NCBI RefSeq assembly: GCF_963576675.1
Contig: NC_088913.1
Span: forward strand, 76,135,001 to 76,199,000
DNA from: Euphorbia lathyris
Taxonomy: Eukaryota; Streptophyta; Magnoliopsida; Malpighiales; Euphorbiaceae
DNA length: 64,000 bases
Reading direction: 5' to 3'
Positions within the stretch are counted from its first letter, which is position 1, and every line of letters starts with the position of its first letter. The notes beneath the pieces were generated by a model. It ran no database searches. It was not told where the DNA came from and saw nothing but the letters and a program-made list of their open reading frames with translations. The translations under genes were made by a program, and so were the position numbers. Positions 24,996 through 34,999 of this stretch are shown one piece after another.

Positions 24996-26503
24996 GTGAG
25001 ATCGAACAGGTAAATTTTGTCCAAGGGCAAAACCAAACTAATAATCCTTATTCTAATACCTATAATGCTGGATGGAGGAATCATCCTAACTTTAACTGGA
25101 AAGATAACAGTAACAATAATACAAGTGCTAATCAAAATCGCATCACTAATTATCAAAATCAGTCAAGAGATACGATTAGCACTTTATCTTCTAAAATCGA
25201 CAAGTTTATAGATGCTATCAGTGGAAAAATAAGTAATCACGACGATGGTTTTAAACGGATCGAAAGTAAATTCGATCAGCTTATTAAAAACCACTCATCT
25301 AGCATCCATAATTTGGAGGTTCAAATTGGTCAACTTGCTAAATCAATTCCATCCCGAAAAGAGGGAAGTCTTCCCAGCCATATGGAAGAAAATCCAAAAG
25401 AGCAGGTGAAGGCTATTACTCTTCGTTCAGGGAAAAATTATCAAGGGCCTGAAATGCCCAAAGATGCAACATTACCAGGAACTGATTTACCAAAGTCCAA
25501 AGAAGATATCTTAAACACAAATAGTTCACCATTTGACGTAGGTACCAAAACTTTTGTACCCAAGCAACCTTTTCCGCACAAAGTCCGAAATAAGGACTAT
25601 GATAAACAACTTCTAACGTTTTTGGATAAACTCAAAAATTTGCATATCAATTTAACATTTATGGATGCAATCACACAAATTCCTAACTATGGTAAGTTTT
25701 TAAAGGATTTGATTTCGAAGAAAATCAGTTGGGAAGGAATTTCATCCATTTCGTTAACTGAAGACTGTAGTTCAATAGTATCAAGTAATTTGCCCACTAA
25801 ACTCAAAGATCCCGGATGTTTTACTATTCCGTGTAAATTGGGAGATATTGAATTCCCAAGTTGTCTTTGTGATTTAGGAGCAAGTATAAACTTAATGTCG
25901 TTGTCTATTTTTAACAAGTTAGGTTTAGAAGAAGATATCAAACGTACCAATATGGTTTTGCAATTAGCGGATCAAACCACTAAGAGACCATATGGTATAA
26001 TTGAAGATGTTTTAGTCAAAGTCGATAAATTTATTTTTCCTACCGATTTTGTTATATTAGATTTTGCATATGATGTAAACTGCCCTTTAATTTTTGGTAG
26101 ACCGTTTATGAACATGGGACACGCTCTAGTAGATGTGTCGGAAGGGAAAGTAGTTTTAAGGATAGGAGAAGATAAGGTCGAGTTTAATATGAACAAAGCG
26201 ATGAAATACCCTATGGAGGAATTCGCTTGTATGAAACTTGATTTAGTCGAGGAATGTGTCAATGATGTAATTCAAAGTGAAGAAATAATTGAACCTATAA
26301 TAGGCGAGGAATTAGATGATAAGGACCCAGAGCCTTTGATTAGAGAAGATGGACCAGTTCCGCCTTCAATTGTAACACCCCCTAAATTAGAACTTAAAGA
26401 GTTACCAAGTCATTTGAGGTACGCTTTCTTAGGCGAAGGCGATTCTCTACCTATAATTATTTCTAACAAACGATCAAGAAGAAACATTGAAAGAAGTTGT
26501 TAG
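24935..26503 (+). pseudogene. gag-pro: gag C-terminus and protease of element C
   Basis: The first part is the Gag tail (YSNTYNAGWRNHPNFNW, coiled-coil-like SKIDKFIDAISGKI, VKAITLRSGKNY). The aspartic protease follows at about residues 285-440: the active site is LCDLGASINLM with DLGAS in place of DTGS, as in Athila proteins, then PLIFGRPFM near the end of the fold. Frame is lost near 26480 (NKRSRRN where KEVVRNR follows in the other frame). A TAA at about 26538 lies between this and the RT ATG. It is one ORF, fused in life to Gag. Confidence 0.88.
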
Positions 26504-26567
26504 AAATAGGATAGGAAGTATGGGATGGCAAATTTAAGACTTAAAAGGAATTAATCCTAGTATAGTA

Positions 26568-27239
26568 ATGCATAGAATTCACTTAGAAGAGGATAAGCCA
26601 CCTAAAGCGGATAGGCAAAGACGCTTAAATCCGAATATGAAAGAAGTAGTCAAAAATGAGATTACTAAACTTTTAGACAATGGAATCATTTATCCGATCT
26701 CGGATAGTGAGTGGGTTAGTCCAATCTATTGTGTACCCAAAAAAGGAGGCATAACTGTTGTAAGAAATGATGAAGGTGAACTGATACCTACTCGAACCAC
26801 CACCGGTTGGAGGGTTTGTATAGACTATAGGAACCTAAATAAAGCTACTAGGAAAGTTCATTTTCCTCTACCTTTCATTGATCAAATGATCGAAAGGATA
26901 GCCGGGCATGCATTTTATTGTTTCCTAGACGGTTATTCCGGATTCTTTCAAATTTACATTTACCCGGATGACCAAGATAAAACAACCTTCACATGTCCTT
27001 ACGGAACATTTTCATATAGGAGAATGCCTTTTGGTCTATGTAATGCACCAGCAACATTTCAACGATGTATGACATCAATTTTTAATGACTTTATTGAAGA
27101 TATAATGGAAGTTTTCATGGATGATTTTTCAGTTTATGGAGATTCTTTCGATGCATGTTTACAGAATTTAGATAAAGTATTGTCTAGATGTGAGGAAACG
27201 AATTTAGTATTAAATTGGGAAAATGTCATTTCATGGTAG
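26568..27239 (+). pseudogene. pol: reverse transcriptase of element C, palm and fingers
   Basis: Begins MHRIHLEEDKPPK and carries the gypsy RT blocks RRLNPNMKEVV, GIIYPISDSEWVSPIYCVPKKGG, WRVCIDYRNLNKATRK, FYCFLDGYSGFFQI, YRRMPFGLCNAPATFQRCM and the catalytic VFMDDFSVYG. A one-base loss near 27222 ends the frame at NWENVISW where the other frame reads [15 protein letters not shown]. Catalytic residues are intact; the frame is not. Confidence 0.92.
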
Positions 27240-28063
27240 ACGAAGGAATTGTTTTAGGTCATAAGATATCTGAAAAAGGTTTAGAGGTGGACAGAGCAAA
27301 GACTTCAGTTATAGAAAAATTACCCCCACCAACCACTGTTAAGGGAGTAAGATCATTTTTAGGTCATGCAGGTTTTTACAGACGGTTTATAAAGAACTTT
27401 TCTGTAATCTCCAAACCACTTACTAATTTGCTTATGAAGGATTCAACTTTTGATTTTAATAAAGATTGTTTACAAGCCTTCAATACCTTGAAAACGGCTT
27501 TAGTCAGTACACCTATAATATCGAAACCCGATTGGAATCTACCTTTCGAAATTATGTGTGATGCGAGTGACTTAGATGTAGGATGTGTATTAGGTCAAAG
27601 GAAGGATAAGAAACTTCATGTTATATATTATGCGAGTCACACTTTGTCTGGTGCACAGCTAAATTACACCACAACTGAAAAAGAAATGTTAGCAGTAGTT
27701 TTTGCATGTGATAAATTCCGATCTTATTTGTTAGGATCTAAAGTCATCATTTATACTGATCATGCAGCTTTACGATATTTATTTGCTAAGAAAGATGCGA
27801 AACCACGTCTTATTAGATGGGTTTTACTATTGCAAGAATTTGACATTGAGATTAAAGACAAAAAGGGAGTTGAAAACCTGATCGCCGATCATCTATCAAG
27901 ACTTGAGGATGAAAACGGTCCCATCGGTGAAACATCAGGCATTCGAGATGATTTCCCCGATGAACATCTCATGCAAGTACAAAGTGTCATAGCTCCATGG
28001 TATGCGGATATAGCCAATTACTTAGCCGCACATGTTGTGCCAGATGGATTGACTTCTCAGTAA
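27215..28063 (+). pseudogene. pol: RT thumb and RNase H of element C
   Basis: Continues directly from the RT in the next frame: [38 protein letters not shown]. RNase H follows with [40 protein letters not shown] and [11 protein letters not shown], and a tail [13 protein letters not shown]. The frame ends at a TAA at 28061; integrase begins shortly after. Confidence 0.9.
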
Positions 28064-28114
28064 AAGAAGAAATTTTTTTCAGAAGTTAAGAAATATTTTT
28101 GGGAAGATCCATTC

Positions 28115-29278
28115 TTGTTCAAAACATGCGGCGATGGAATACTTAGGAGATGTGTTAGTGAGTTTGAACATGACTCTATAATGTTAGAATGTCATGCTAG
28201 CGCTTACGGTGGTCATAATAGCGTAAGCAAAACAGCAGCTAGAATACTTGAATGCGGATTCTTTTGGCCTACTCTGTTTAAAGATGTCCGTTCATTTATT
28301 ACCCGATGTGATAAATGTCAAAGAACAGGGAATATAGGAAGGAAAGATGAGATGCCTCTTACGAACATATTGGAAGTTGAAATCTTCGACGTATGGGGAA
28401 TTGATTTCATGGGTCCTTTTCCTCCTTCTTTTGGCAAAAATTATATATTAGTAGCCGTAGATTATGTTTCAAAGTGGGTTGAAGCAATTGCAACCCCGAC
28501 AAATGATTCTAAAGTAGTTGTTAAGTTTTTAAATTCAATATTCTGTCGATTTGGCGTTCCTAGAGTTATGGTAAGCGACGGTGGTACTCATTTCGTAAAT
28601 AGAGCTTTTGAGTCACTTATGAGAAAATACGGAGTACACCACCGTATCTCTACACCGTACCATCCTCAAACGAATGGTCAAGCAGAAATTTCAAATAGAG
28701 AACTCAAATGGATACTTGAGAAAACAGTTTCGTCTTCTAGAAGAGACTGGGCACATAAACTTAACGATGCATTATGGGCATACCATACTGCATTTAAAAC
28801 ACCTATCGGAATGACACCTTATAGATTAGTCTATGGTAAAGCTTGTCATTTGCCGGTTGAATTAGAACATAAAGCATATTGGGCTATAAAAACCCTTAAT
28901 TATGATTTGCAAAGCGCAGGGAAAAAGCGTTTGTTTGACTTAAACGAGTTAGACGAATTACGCTACTTGTCCTACGAAAATGCAAGAATTTATAAGGAAA
29001 AAATTAAAAAGTGGCATGATGCCAAAATCAAAATTAAAAACTTTAATGTTGGGGATAAAGTCTTACTTTTTAATTCGAGATTAAAGTTATTTCCAGGTAA
29101 GCTAAAATCTAGATGGGCTGGACCATTTTTTGTTGTTAAAATATTTGATTACGGAACATTGGAGCTAGAAAAGTCTAATGGCGAACGATTTAAGGTCAAT
29201 GGTAATCGTTGCAAGATTTATTTCGACGGAGCTCCAATTCAAGCAATTGAATCCGTGGATAAATTTTATGAAAATTAA
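28115..29278 (+). CDS. pol: integrase of element C
   Basis: Open over 387 codons. The zinc-binding HHCC region is [29 protein letters not shown] with CDKCQ. The catalytic core has Asp in [10 protein letters not shown], Asp in [13 protein letters not shown] and Glu in [15 protein letters not shown]-terminal region ([26 protein letters not shown]) binds DNA in this family. It inserts the cDNA into the genome. The 50 bp before it (28064-28114) continue the frame family but contain the stop that separates it from RNase H, so the ATG used here may not be the original start. Confidence 0.92.
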   Translation: MFKTCGDGILRRCVSEFEHDSIMLECHASAYGGHNSVSKTAARILECGFFWPTLFKDVRSFITRCDKCQRTGNIGRKDEMPLTNILEVEIFDVWGIDFMGPFPPSFGKNYILVAVDYVSKWVEAIATPTNDSKVVVKFLNSIFCRFGVPRVMVSDGGTHFVNRAFESLMRKYGVHHRISTPYHPQTNGQAEISNRELKWILEKTVSSSRRDWAHKLNDALWAYHTAFKTPIGMTPYRLVYGKACHLPVELEHKAYWAIKTLNYDLQSAGKKRLFDLNELDELRYLSYENARIYKEKIKKWHDAKIKIKNFNVGDKVLLFNSRLKLFPGKLKSRWAGPFFVVKIFDYGTLELEKSNGERFKVNGNRCKIYFDGAPIQAIESVDKFYEN

Positions 29279-29508
29279 TTTCTTTAGTTTTCATGTTTTA
29301 ATTTATAGTTTTTTTTATTATTTTATGTTCGTAATTTTAATTTATTTATTTTTATTTTTAATTTTATTTACTTTAATTTTAATTTTTATTTATTTTTATA
29401 TATTTATTTTTGTGTACAAATGAGTTTTGTTAACATTAAAATTTTAATTTAGTCATGTTTTGAAAATTTCATTAAGTGTTAAGTGTTATTGAGAAATTAA
29501 ATATGCAG

Positions 29509-29730
29509 AAATCTCAGTTGAGATTTTTCATGTTTCAGGATTTGGAAATCTCAGTTGAGATTCCGAAAATCTCAGTTGAGATTTTCTGTCTTTTTACAAT
29601 TGAAATAACTGTAAGGGATTACAGTCTTCCTTCTTTAAAAATTTTCTGTCAGTTGAATCAAAGAGGTATCACTTTGGCACCTTTTTCTTTCTGACAGACA
29701 CAACCTTTCACTTATAGGATTTATATATTC
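29509..29730 (+). promoter_or_regulatory. putative internal promoter of the first accessory ORF of C
   Basis: Three copies of AATCTCAGTTGAGATT (29509-29586) are followed about 135-210 bp later by the TATA-like TTATATATTC (29721-29730), then 100 bp of pyrimidine-rich leader before the ATG at 29828. The palindromic core is the one found in the U3 hairpins of the same element. Confidence 0.5.
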
Positions 29731-29827
29731 CTATAGGATCAGACTTCTTCCATTTCATTTCATCTTTCTGAATTTCTTTCTCAAATTCTCAAATCCTACA
29801 GACTTCATTTTCTTTTCTCTCACAGAC

Positions 29828-30757
29828 ATGACTAAGTCTTTGAAAAATGTTCAAAAACGCACTTCTTCTCAAAAAGGGAAAGTTGATATCTCCGATCGAT
29901 ATGGTGCATGGTTTCCCATTTATAACCATGACGAAGGGAAACTCTTTCAGCAATTTAGATATACTCAATTCTTTGGCATGATGTATCTGGACGAGTTTCT
30001 GAACGAGGAACTCGGGATAAGCGAAGACATTGATCGCTATCTTACTAATTTGGGATGGACCAAATTTGTTTCTATGAAATTTCCTATTATTGGAAATTGG
30101 GTTCTGGAATTTTTCTCCACCGTTAGGTTCGTCAACAAGAGACGTGTTCGTCTCAGTTTTCATTGTGAGGGGGAGGTATTCACTTTTGGATATCCAGAAC
30201 TACATAATTGGTTTGGTTTTCCACCCCGAGACACAACTCAACACCATCCTTGAAGGGATATGACTTCTAGGGATATATGGAGGATGTTAACAGGATTTTG
30301 GCGATTCAATCCACGTCTTGCCTTCAACAAATCCATTAATTCTAATTCCATTCTGTATCTGCATAAGTTCCTCTGTCACAGCCTTTTTGGTCGAGTCAGT
30401 AGCAATATTGTGACAGATACTGATCTCTATGTGTTGGGCGACATTTTCCAAGGCAACTCAGTGAACTCCTCGAAGATTCTTATGGAGGGATTAGTTGCTG
30501 CTTCCCGTTCGAAGAAACGGAAGATTGGGTTCGCCAACATCATTTGTGGAATCATATTAGGAGCCAAGGGAACCATTTCTGTCCCTTGGACTGATACAGA
30601 ACCATTCCCTATTCTAGACTACGAGTTCTTAGAGAACGAGGGACTTGTCAAACGAGTTTTCCGTTCTGGTCCAACATTCCTTTCTGCACCAGAGAGGCAA
30701 GTCTTCATTCAAACGAAGATTAACAGGGCCAATGCACGTTGTCTGTCATCTACTTAG
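29828..30757 (+). pseudogene. first ATHILA ORF-1-like accessory ORF of element C
   Basis: One reading frame of 310 codons with a single TGA at 30251. The N-terminal half has LNEELGISEDIDRYL, KFVSMKFPIIGNWVLEF and ELHNWFGFP. The C-terminal half has DIWRMLTGFWRFNP, LYLHKFLCHSLFGRVSS, GLVAASRSKKRK and IICGIILGAKG. This block order matches the second accessory ORF at 31466. The family lies between pol and the 3' LTR in Athila elements and is often called envelope-like; I see no signal peptide or membrane helix. Its role is unknown. Confidence 0.75.
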
Positions 30758-31465
30758 GGATATAATTTGAGTTTCTGTTGTTTTAATATATATGAGTGTT
30801 TGTTTGTAATTTATGTTTTTATAATGTTTCTATGTAAATATATATATTATGGTATTGTTTCTATTTTAGATTATAATAAATAAAAGTGCATTAATTCCTT
30901 ATTTTAATTCTTTTATTTAAGGAACAACCTTTGGGTTTCCTTTAATTTAATATTTCAGTTTTGTTTATCTCAGTTTCAGGGATTAATATTCACATTAATG
31001 TCACTTACTTCTAAGAGGAATTGCTTTAGAAGTGTTAAAATCACCAAAAACAGTCCCAATTTTACCCAGATTTTCCAAATTCTCAGTTGAGATTACGAAT
31101 TCTCAGTTAAGACAGCAGAGGAAAAAATTTCAGCAAAATTTCGTCCCTCTCCCTACTTGCTGTCGTGACTTACAGGGACGGGTTTGGGGTCGAATTTTTA
31201 CCTCTTTCCTATTCCTACTCTATTTACTACTCTATTCACCTATCCTAATCAATACCTATTACTTACACCTATTTAAATCACCTCTTTTTACACCAATCAA
31301 TCATCTTTTCTCTTCCCAATAACAAGATTCACTCATCTTCCCTATAAATATTTACCCTATTCATCTTCTTCTTCCCCAATTCACCACCATTATCTTTTAT
31401 TCTAACTTTCATCCTTTCATATTTTCTTCTTTCCATTCACCAATTTCACAAACAAAAAAAAAACT
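30758..31465 (+). promoter_or_regulatory. spacer and putative promoter of the second accessory ORF of C
   Basis: Non-coding, AT-rich. It contains two more ATTCTCAGTTGAGATT-type motifs (31079-31094 and, degenerate, 31098-31112), the TATA-like CCTATAAATA (31341-31350), and a CT-rich leader up to the ATG at 31466. Confidence 0.5.
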
Positions 31466-32703
31466 ATGCCTAGACAAAAGACCGTTGCAAACAAAGCTAA
31501 GGCCACCGAGATCACTAGATTATGAGTTCAATATGGAGCATCGTTCGATATTACGATGGAAGCCGAAGGACGCAAATATCGCCGTTTTCCTAATAGCGGA
31601 GTGGTGTTCGTCGACATGCTTTTTCTTGACACCGACACGGTAAACACACTTTCTTTTACCGAGCGTATTGATGAATTTCTTTCCGTTCTTGGTTGCAAAC
31701 GATTTGCTAGTATGCGTTTTCCTAGTCTTAAATCGCATATTATTGAGTTTTTGGTTACTCTAACCTATGACAAGAAGAAAGGAGTTATCTCTTTTCGAAA
31801 TGATGGAGTTCGTTATGATGTTGGGTATGCGGCCATGCACCGTTGGTTTGGTTTTCCTACTCGGAATTTTTATTCTAAGCCAAAGCCTTTTAATTCACAC
31901 ACGGTTTGGCAATCTTTAACCGGTTTAGATGTTTTTAGTCCAAAGAATACATCTAGTAAGCTACTTAAGGATGATTGTATATTCTTCTTTCACAAGTTTT
32001 TATCATTCTCCTTATTTGGTCGGGTTGAAAGTTCAAAAGTGCAAGTTCGTGATTTGGTTGTGTTAGATGCTATTTTTAAGGGTTTGACAATTGATAGTAT
32101 TGAGATGATATTTACTAATTTAGTTCGAGCTTCCAAGTCCCGCAATAAGCAAGTGCCTATGGGTAATTTAATTACCGGCATTGTTTTGGGCGCTCGAGGT
32201 GAATTAGCGGATTATCAAAATATGCCTCATGTTGGTTTACCTTTCTTGGATCTCACGGTGCTTCAATGGGCCAATTTATTGAAGAAAATAGGCCCACCCG
32301 CTTTATATCTTATGCGGATCGCACAAGACGTGTTTTTGCTACCATGAGTAGTGAAGCCTCGGGTTCTCAAGGTTTGGGTGCCCAAGATGATGATGAGGAC
32401 GATGAAGAGGAATTTGATGAAGAGGACGCGGAGGCGGAGAATGTTGATGGCAATGCACAAGAGCAAGCAAATGTGGAACCCAATGAAGAAGAACAAGTTG
32501 GATGGCAACGTGTTTTGCAACAAATGAACGAGCATAACTGTCACATGAATTTGCGGTTAGATGAAGTCGTTGCCAACAATACCGAAATGAGTTCAAGGAT
32601 TACTACATTGAGTCGTGAGCACAAATCTACTCGTCGCCGGTTGCTCTCTTTTTTCCGACGCCAAGGAGTTGAGACTACGCCTTCTCCACCACCTTCACCT
32701 TGA
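31466..32703 (+). pseudogene. second ATHILA ORF-1-like accessory ORF of element C
   Basis: Starts MPRQKTVANKAKATEI at 31466, hits a TGA at 31523 (probably an old CGA), then runs open to 32347. Blocks parallel the first accessory ORF: ERIDEFLSVLGCKRFASMRFP, HIIEFLVTLTYDKKKG, MHRWFGFP, VWQSLTGLDVFSP, FFHKFLSFSLFGRVESS, LVRASKSRNKQ and LITGIVLGARG. A one-base change near 32330 shifts to the frame 32266-32703, which adds an acidic stretch (DDDEDDEEEFDEEDAEAE), a helical segment and a basic end STRRRLLSFFRRQ. The acidic plus basic tail suggests nucleic acid or chromatin contact; that is inference. Confidence 0.75.
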
Positions 32704-32805
32704 TAGGTTTTATTCTTTCCATCTTTAACTCATTTCCATTCTTTTTTTTATGTCTTGTTCAATTTGGTACAATATTTAAAATTATGTTTGATACAATTTT
32801 CTTTA

Positions 32806-33551
32806 GGCAAAGAGCATCCTGAAGCCCCTGATCTTTCATTGTTTGGTGCATTAAGCCCTCGATCTTTTATTTAGACACATTAAGCCCCTGATCTTTCATC
32901 ATTTGGTGCATTAAGCCCTCGATCTTTCATTTAGACACATTGAGCCCTTGATCTTTCATATATGGGTATATTAGGCCCTTCCGTAAATCAATTAATATAT
33001 AGGTTTATTAAGGGCATGTTTGGTTAGGTTTATATAACTGCAGCGTTTCGTATTTTTTCTGGACACTGCAACATTTTGGAGCTTTTCACGAAAAGCTCTT
33101 TTCATGAACAGTTGTTTGTAGTTACTTGTTATTGATAAAATTACCCTTCTTATTTCCACAAAATGTGCTTCAATTTTAACATTATTTTTATTTTTAGAAC
33201 ATAATTATTGAAAAACAAGATTTTATTGTGTTCAATAAATTTTTTATTTTTTATTTAAATTATTTTTATTAATTTCTATAATATATTTTTTATTTTAGAA
33301 TTTGTTATTTTTAGAACATCATTTGTTGTCACACCAAACATGCCCTTAATAAACCTATATATTAATTGATTTATGGAAGGACCTAATACACCCATATATA
33401 AAAGATCAAGGCCTCAATGTGTCTAAATGAAAGATCGAGGGCTTAATGCACCAAATGGGGAAAGATCAGGGGCTCAATGTGTCTAAATAAAAGATCAAGG
33501 GCTTAATGCACCAAACAATGAAAGATCAGGGGCCTCAGGATGCTTTTTGCC
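32806..33551. mobile_element. MULE-type MITE inserted in the 3' region of element C
   Basis: A 746-bp element bounded by GGCAAAGAGCATCCTGA and its complement TCAGGATGCTTTTTGCC, with a perfect 9-bp duplication TTTTCTTTA (32797-32805 and 33552-33560). Each arm is about 220 bp and holds a subterminal tandem repeat of CCCTGATCTTTCAT / GCATTAAGCCC phrases, two to three copies. An inner inverted pair GGGCATGTTTGGT / ACCAAACATGCCC lies at the arm ends. There is no transposase. It shares with 2735-3242 the 9-bp duplication and long palindromic build, but not the terminal sequence. Confidence 0.87.
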
Positions 33552-34984
33552 TTTTCTTTATTATTATTATGTTTGAATGTTATCGTACTATATTTTTCAT
33601 TTCTAATTCGTATGGTTTATTTCGTACAATTTTTCGTGTTTTATCGCTTTTTGCACCAATGAGGACATGGTCCAAATTAAGTGTGGGAGGAGGTATTTCA
33701 TATTCATTTTATTTTTTTTAAAGTACGAATGAATGCAACGAATGAGAATGAATGCTATTTATTTTGCAATTGTTATTCAAGTTTAAGTAAAGTATAATAT
33801 GCAACATTTTCAAAAACAAATGCAACATTTTTATATAAAGTGCAACACTTTTCAAAAATAATAGCTATTTTATAATAGCTATTTTTCATAAACATATATT
33901 TTTGTTAAAGTATCTATTTTTCATATGTTTTCAAACAATTTAACTTTCAAAATAATGTTAAGAATATTTTAAGGTTATCATTATTGTTAGAAATAATATT
34001 TCTATACGGGCTATATTTTTACAAATATTTTTACAAATCTTCGATACGATTTTATCAAAAACGTCTCGAGTAAATGTATATAAGTAAAATTTCTTTAGTT
34101 TCAAATCTCTACTTTATATCATGAATTCATGATAAATATAAATCTTATTTTCAATTTTCAATTTTCAATTAGGTTTATAGGCATAAATCGAACTAACAAC
34201 TTTAGCTTTTTAGCTCGATATTGTTTTTCGTCTTACATTAAAATCCAATTGAAGTTTTTAAGGAAACTTTAGCCATAATACATGTTGAATTTCAAGTCAA
34301 TATAGGATGAATGTGCTATTTTTCTTTCCCAATTTTATTCTCATGTTAATTAAATCAAGTAGTCGTATTCTTAACTTTTGGCCACGATTGAGACCAACCT
34401 TATCACAATCGAGGTATGAAAGGGAAGAACATTAAGTACCGTTTACTTTTGGCCACGATTGTGACCACCCTTATCACGGTCGAGGTATGAAAAGAACGTT
34501 AGTAATCAAAGCAAAATTAAACGTGTTTAAAGTTTTAAGTAACGATTGCGTCCACCCATGGCATGGTCGGTACCTCTTAAACAAACACGAAAGCAAATTA
34601 ATGCGTATAAAGTTACGATCGAGACCACCCTTATCTTGGGCGTAACTAAGCAAATATATTAAACCTAAGTCCTTAAATCTATATTTGTAATAGTTTAGGT
34701 TTGGGAAAGGAAATTTTGTGCTTAGAAATGCCTTGAGACGAAAGATTCAGAAACATGCGTGCTTACACCGTCCCGAATACTTCAATATAAAAATTGAAAT
34801 ACAAGTCGAGTAATATATCTCTTTTACACTAGCTAGTTTGATGCTTTGCGTATAAATTTGCCATGAAAAGTTTATCTTTTGGTTTAACTAATTCAAAGAG
34901 GAATATATGGATATATGTTCTATTTTATAAAGAGATTGATTAAAGGATAAATTCAGTGAAATTTTGCTCGGGACTAGCAAAAGC
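33552..34984 (+). other. long 3' non-coding region of element C
   Basis: No ORF is supported. A polypurine-like TTAAGTGTGGGAGG at 33677-33690 follows GACATGGTCC. From 34381 to about 34650 there are four degenerate copies of a phrase CACGATTG(A/T)GACCACCCTTATCACGG-like unit spaced 70-90 bp. Variable repeats in this position are known for several plant gypsy lineages. Confidence 0.65.
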
Positions 34985-34999
34985 TTAAGTGTGGGAGTT
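34985..34999 (+). other. Polypurine tract of element C
   Basis: TTAAGTGTGGGAGTT directly abuts the 3' LTR. It repeats the core of the upstream tract at 33677-33690. Confidence 0.75.

Noticed and set aside
32990..33370. Separate hAT-like MITE within the MITE at 32806-33551 (GGGCATGTTTGGT ends)
   Set aside because: Flanks are inverted and part of the same larger palindrome, so no independent target duplication can be shown.
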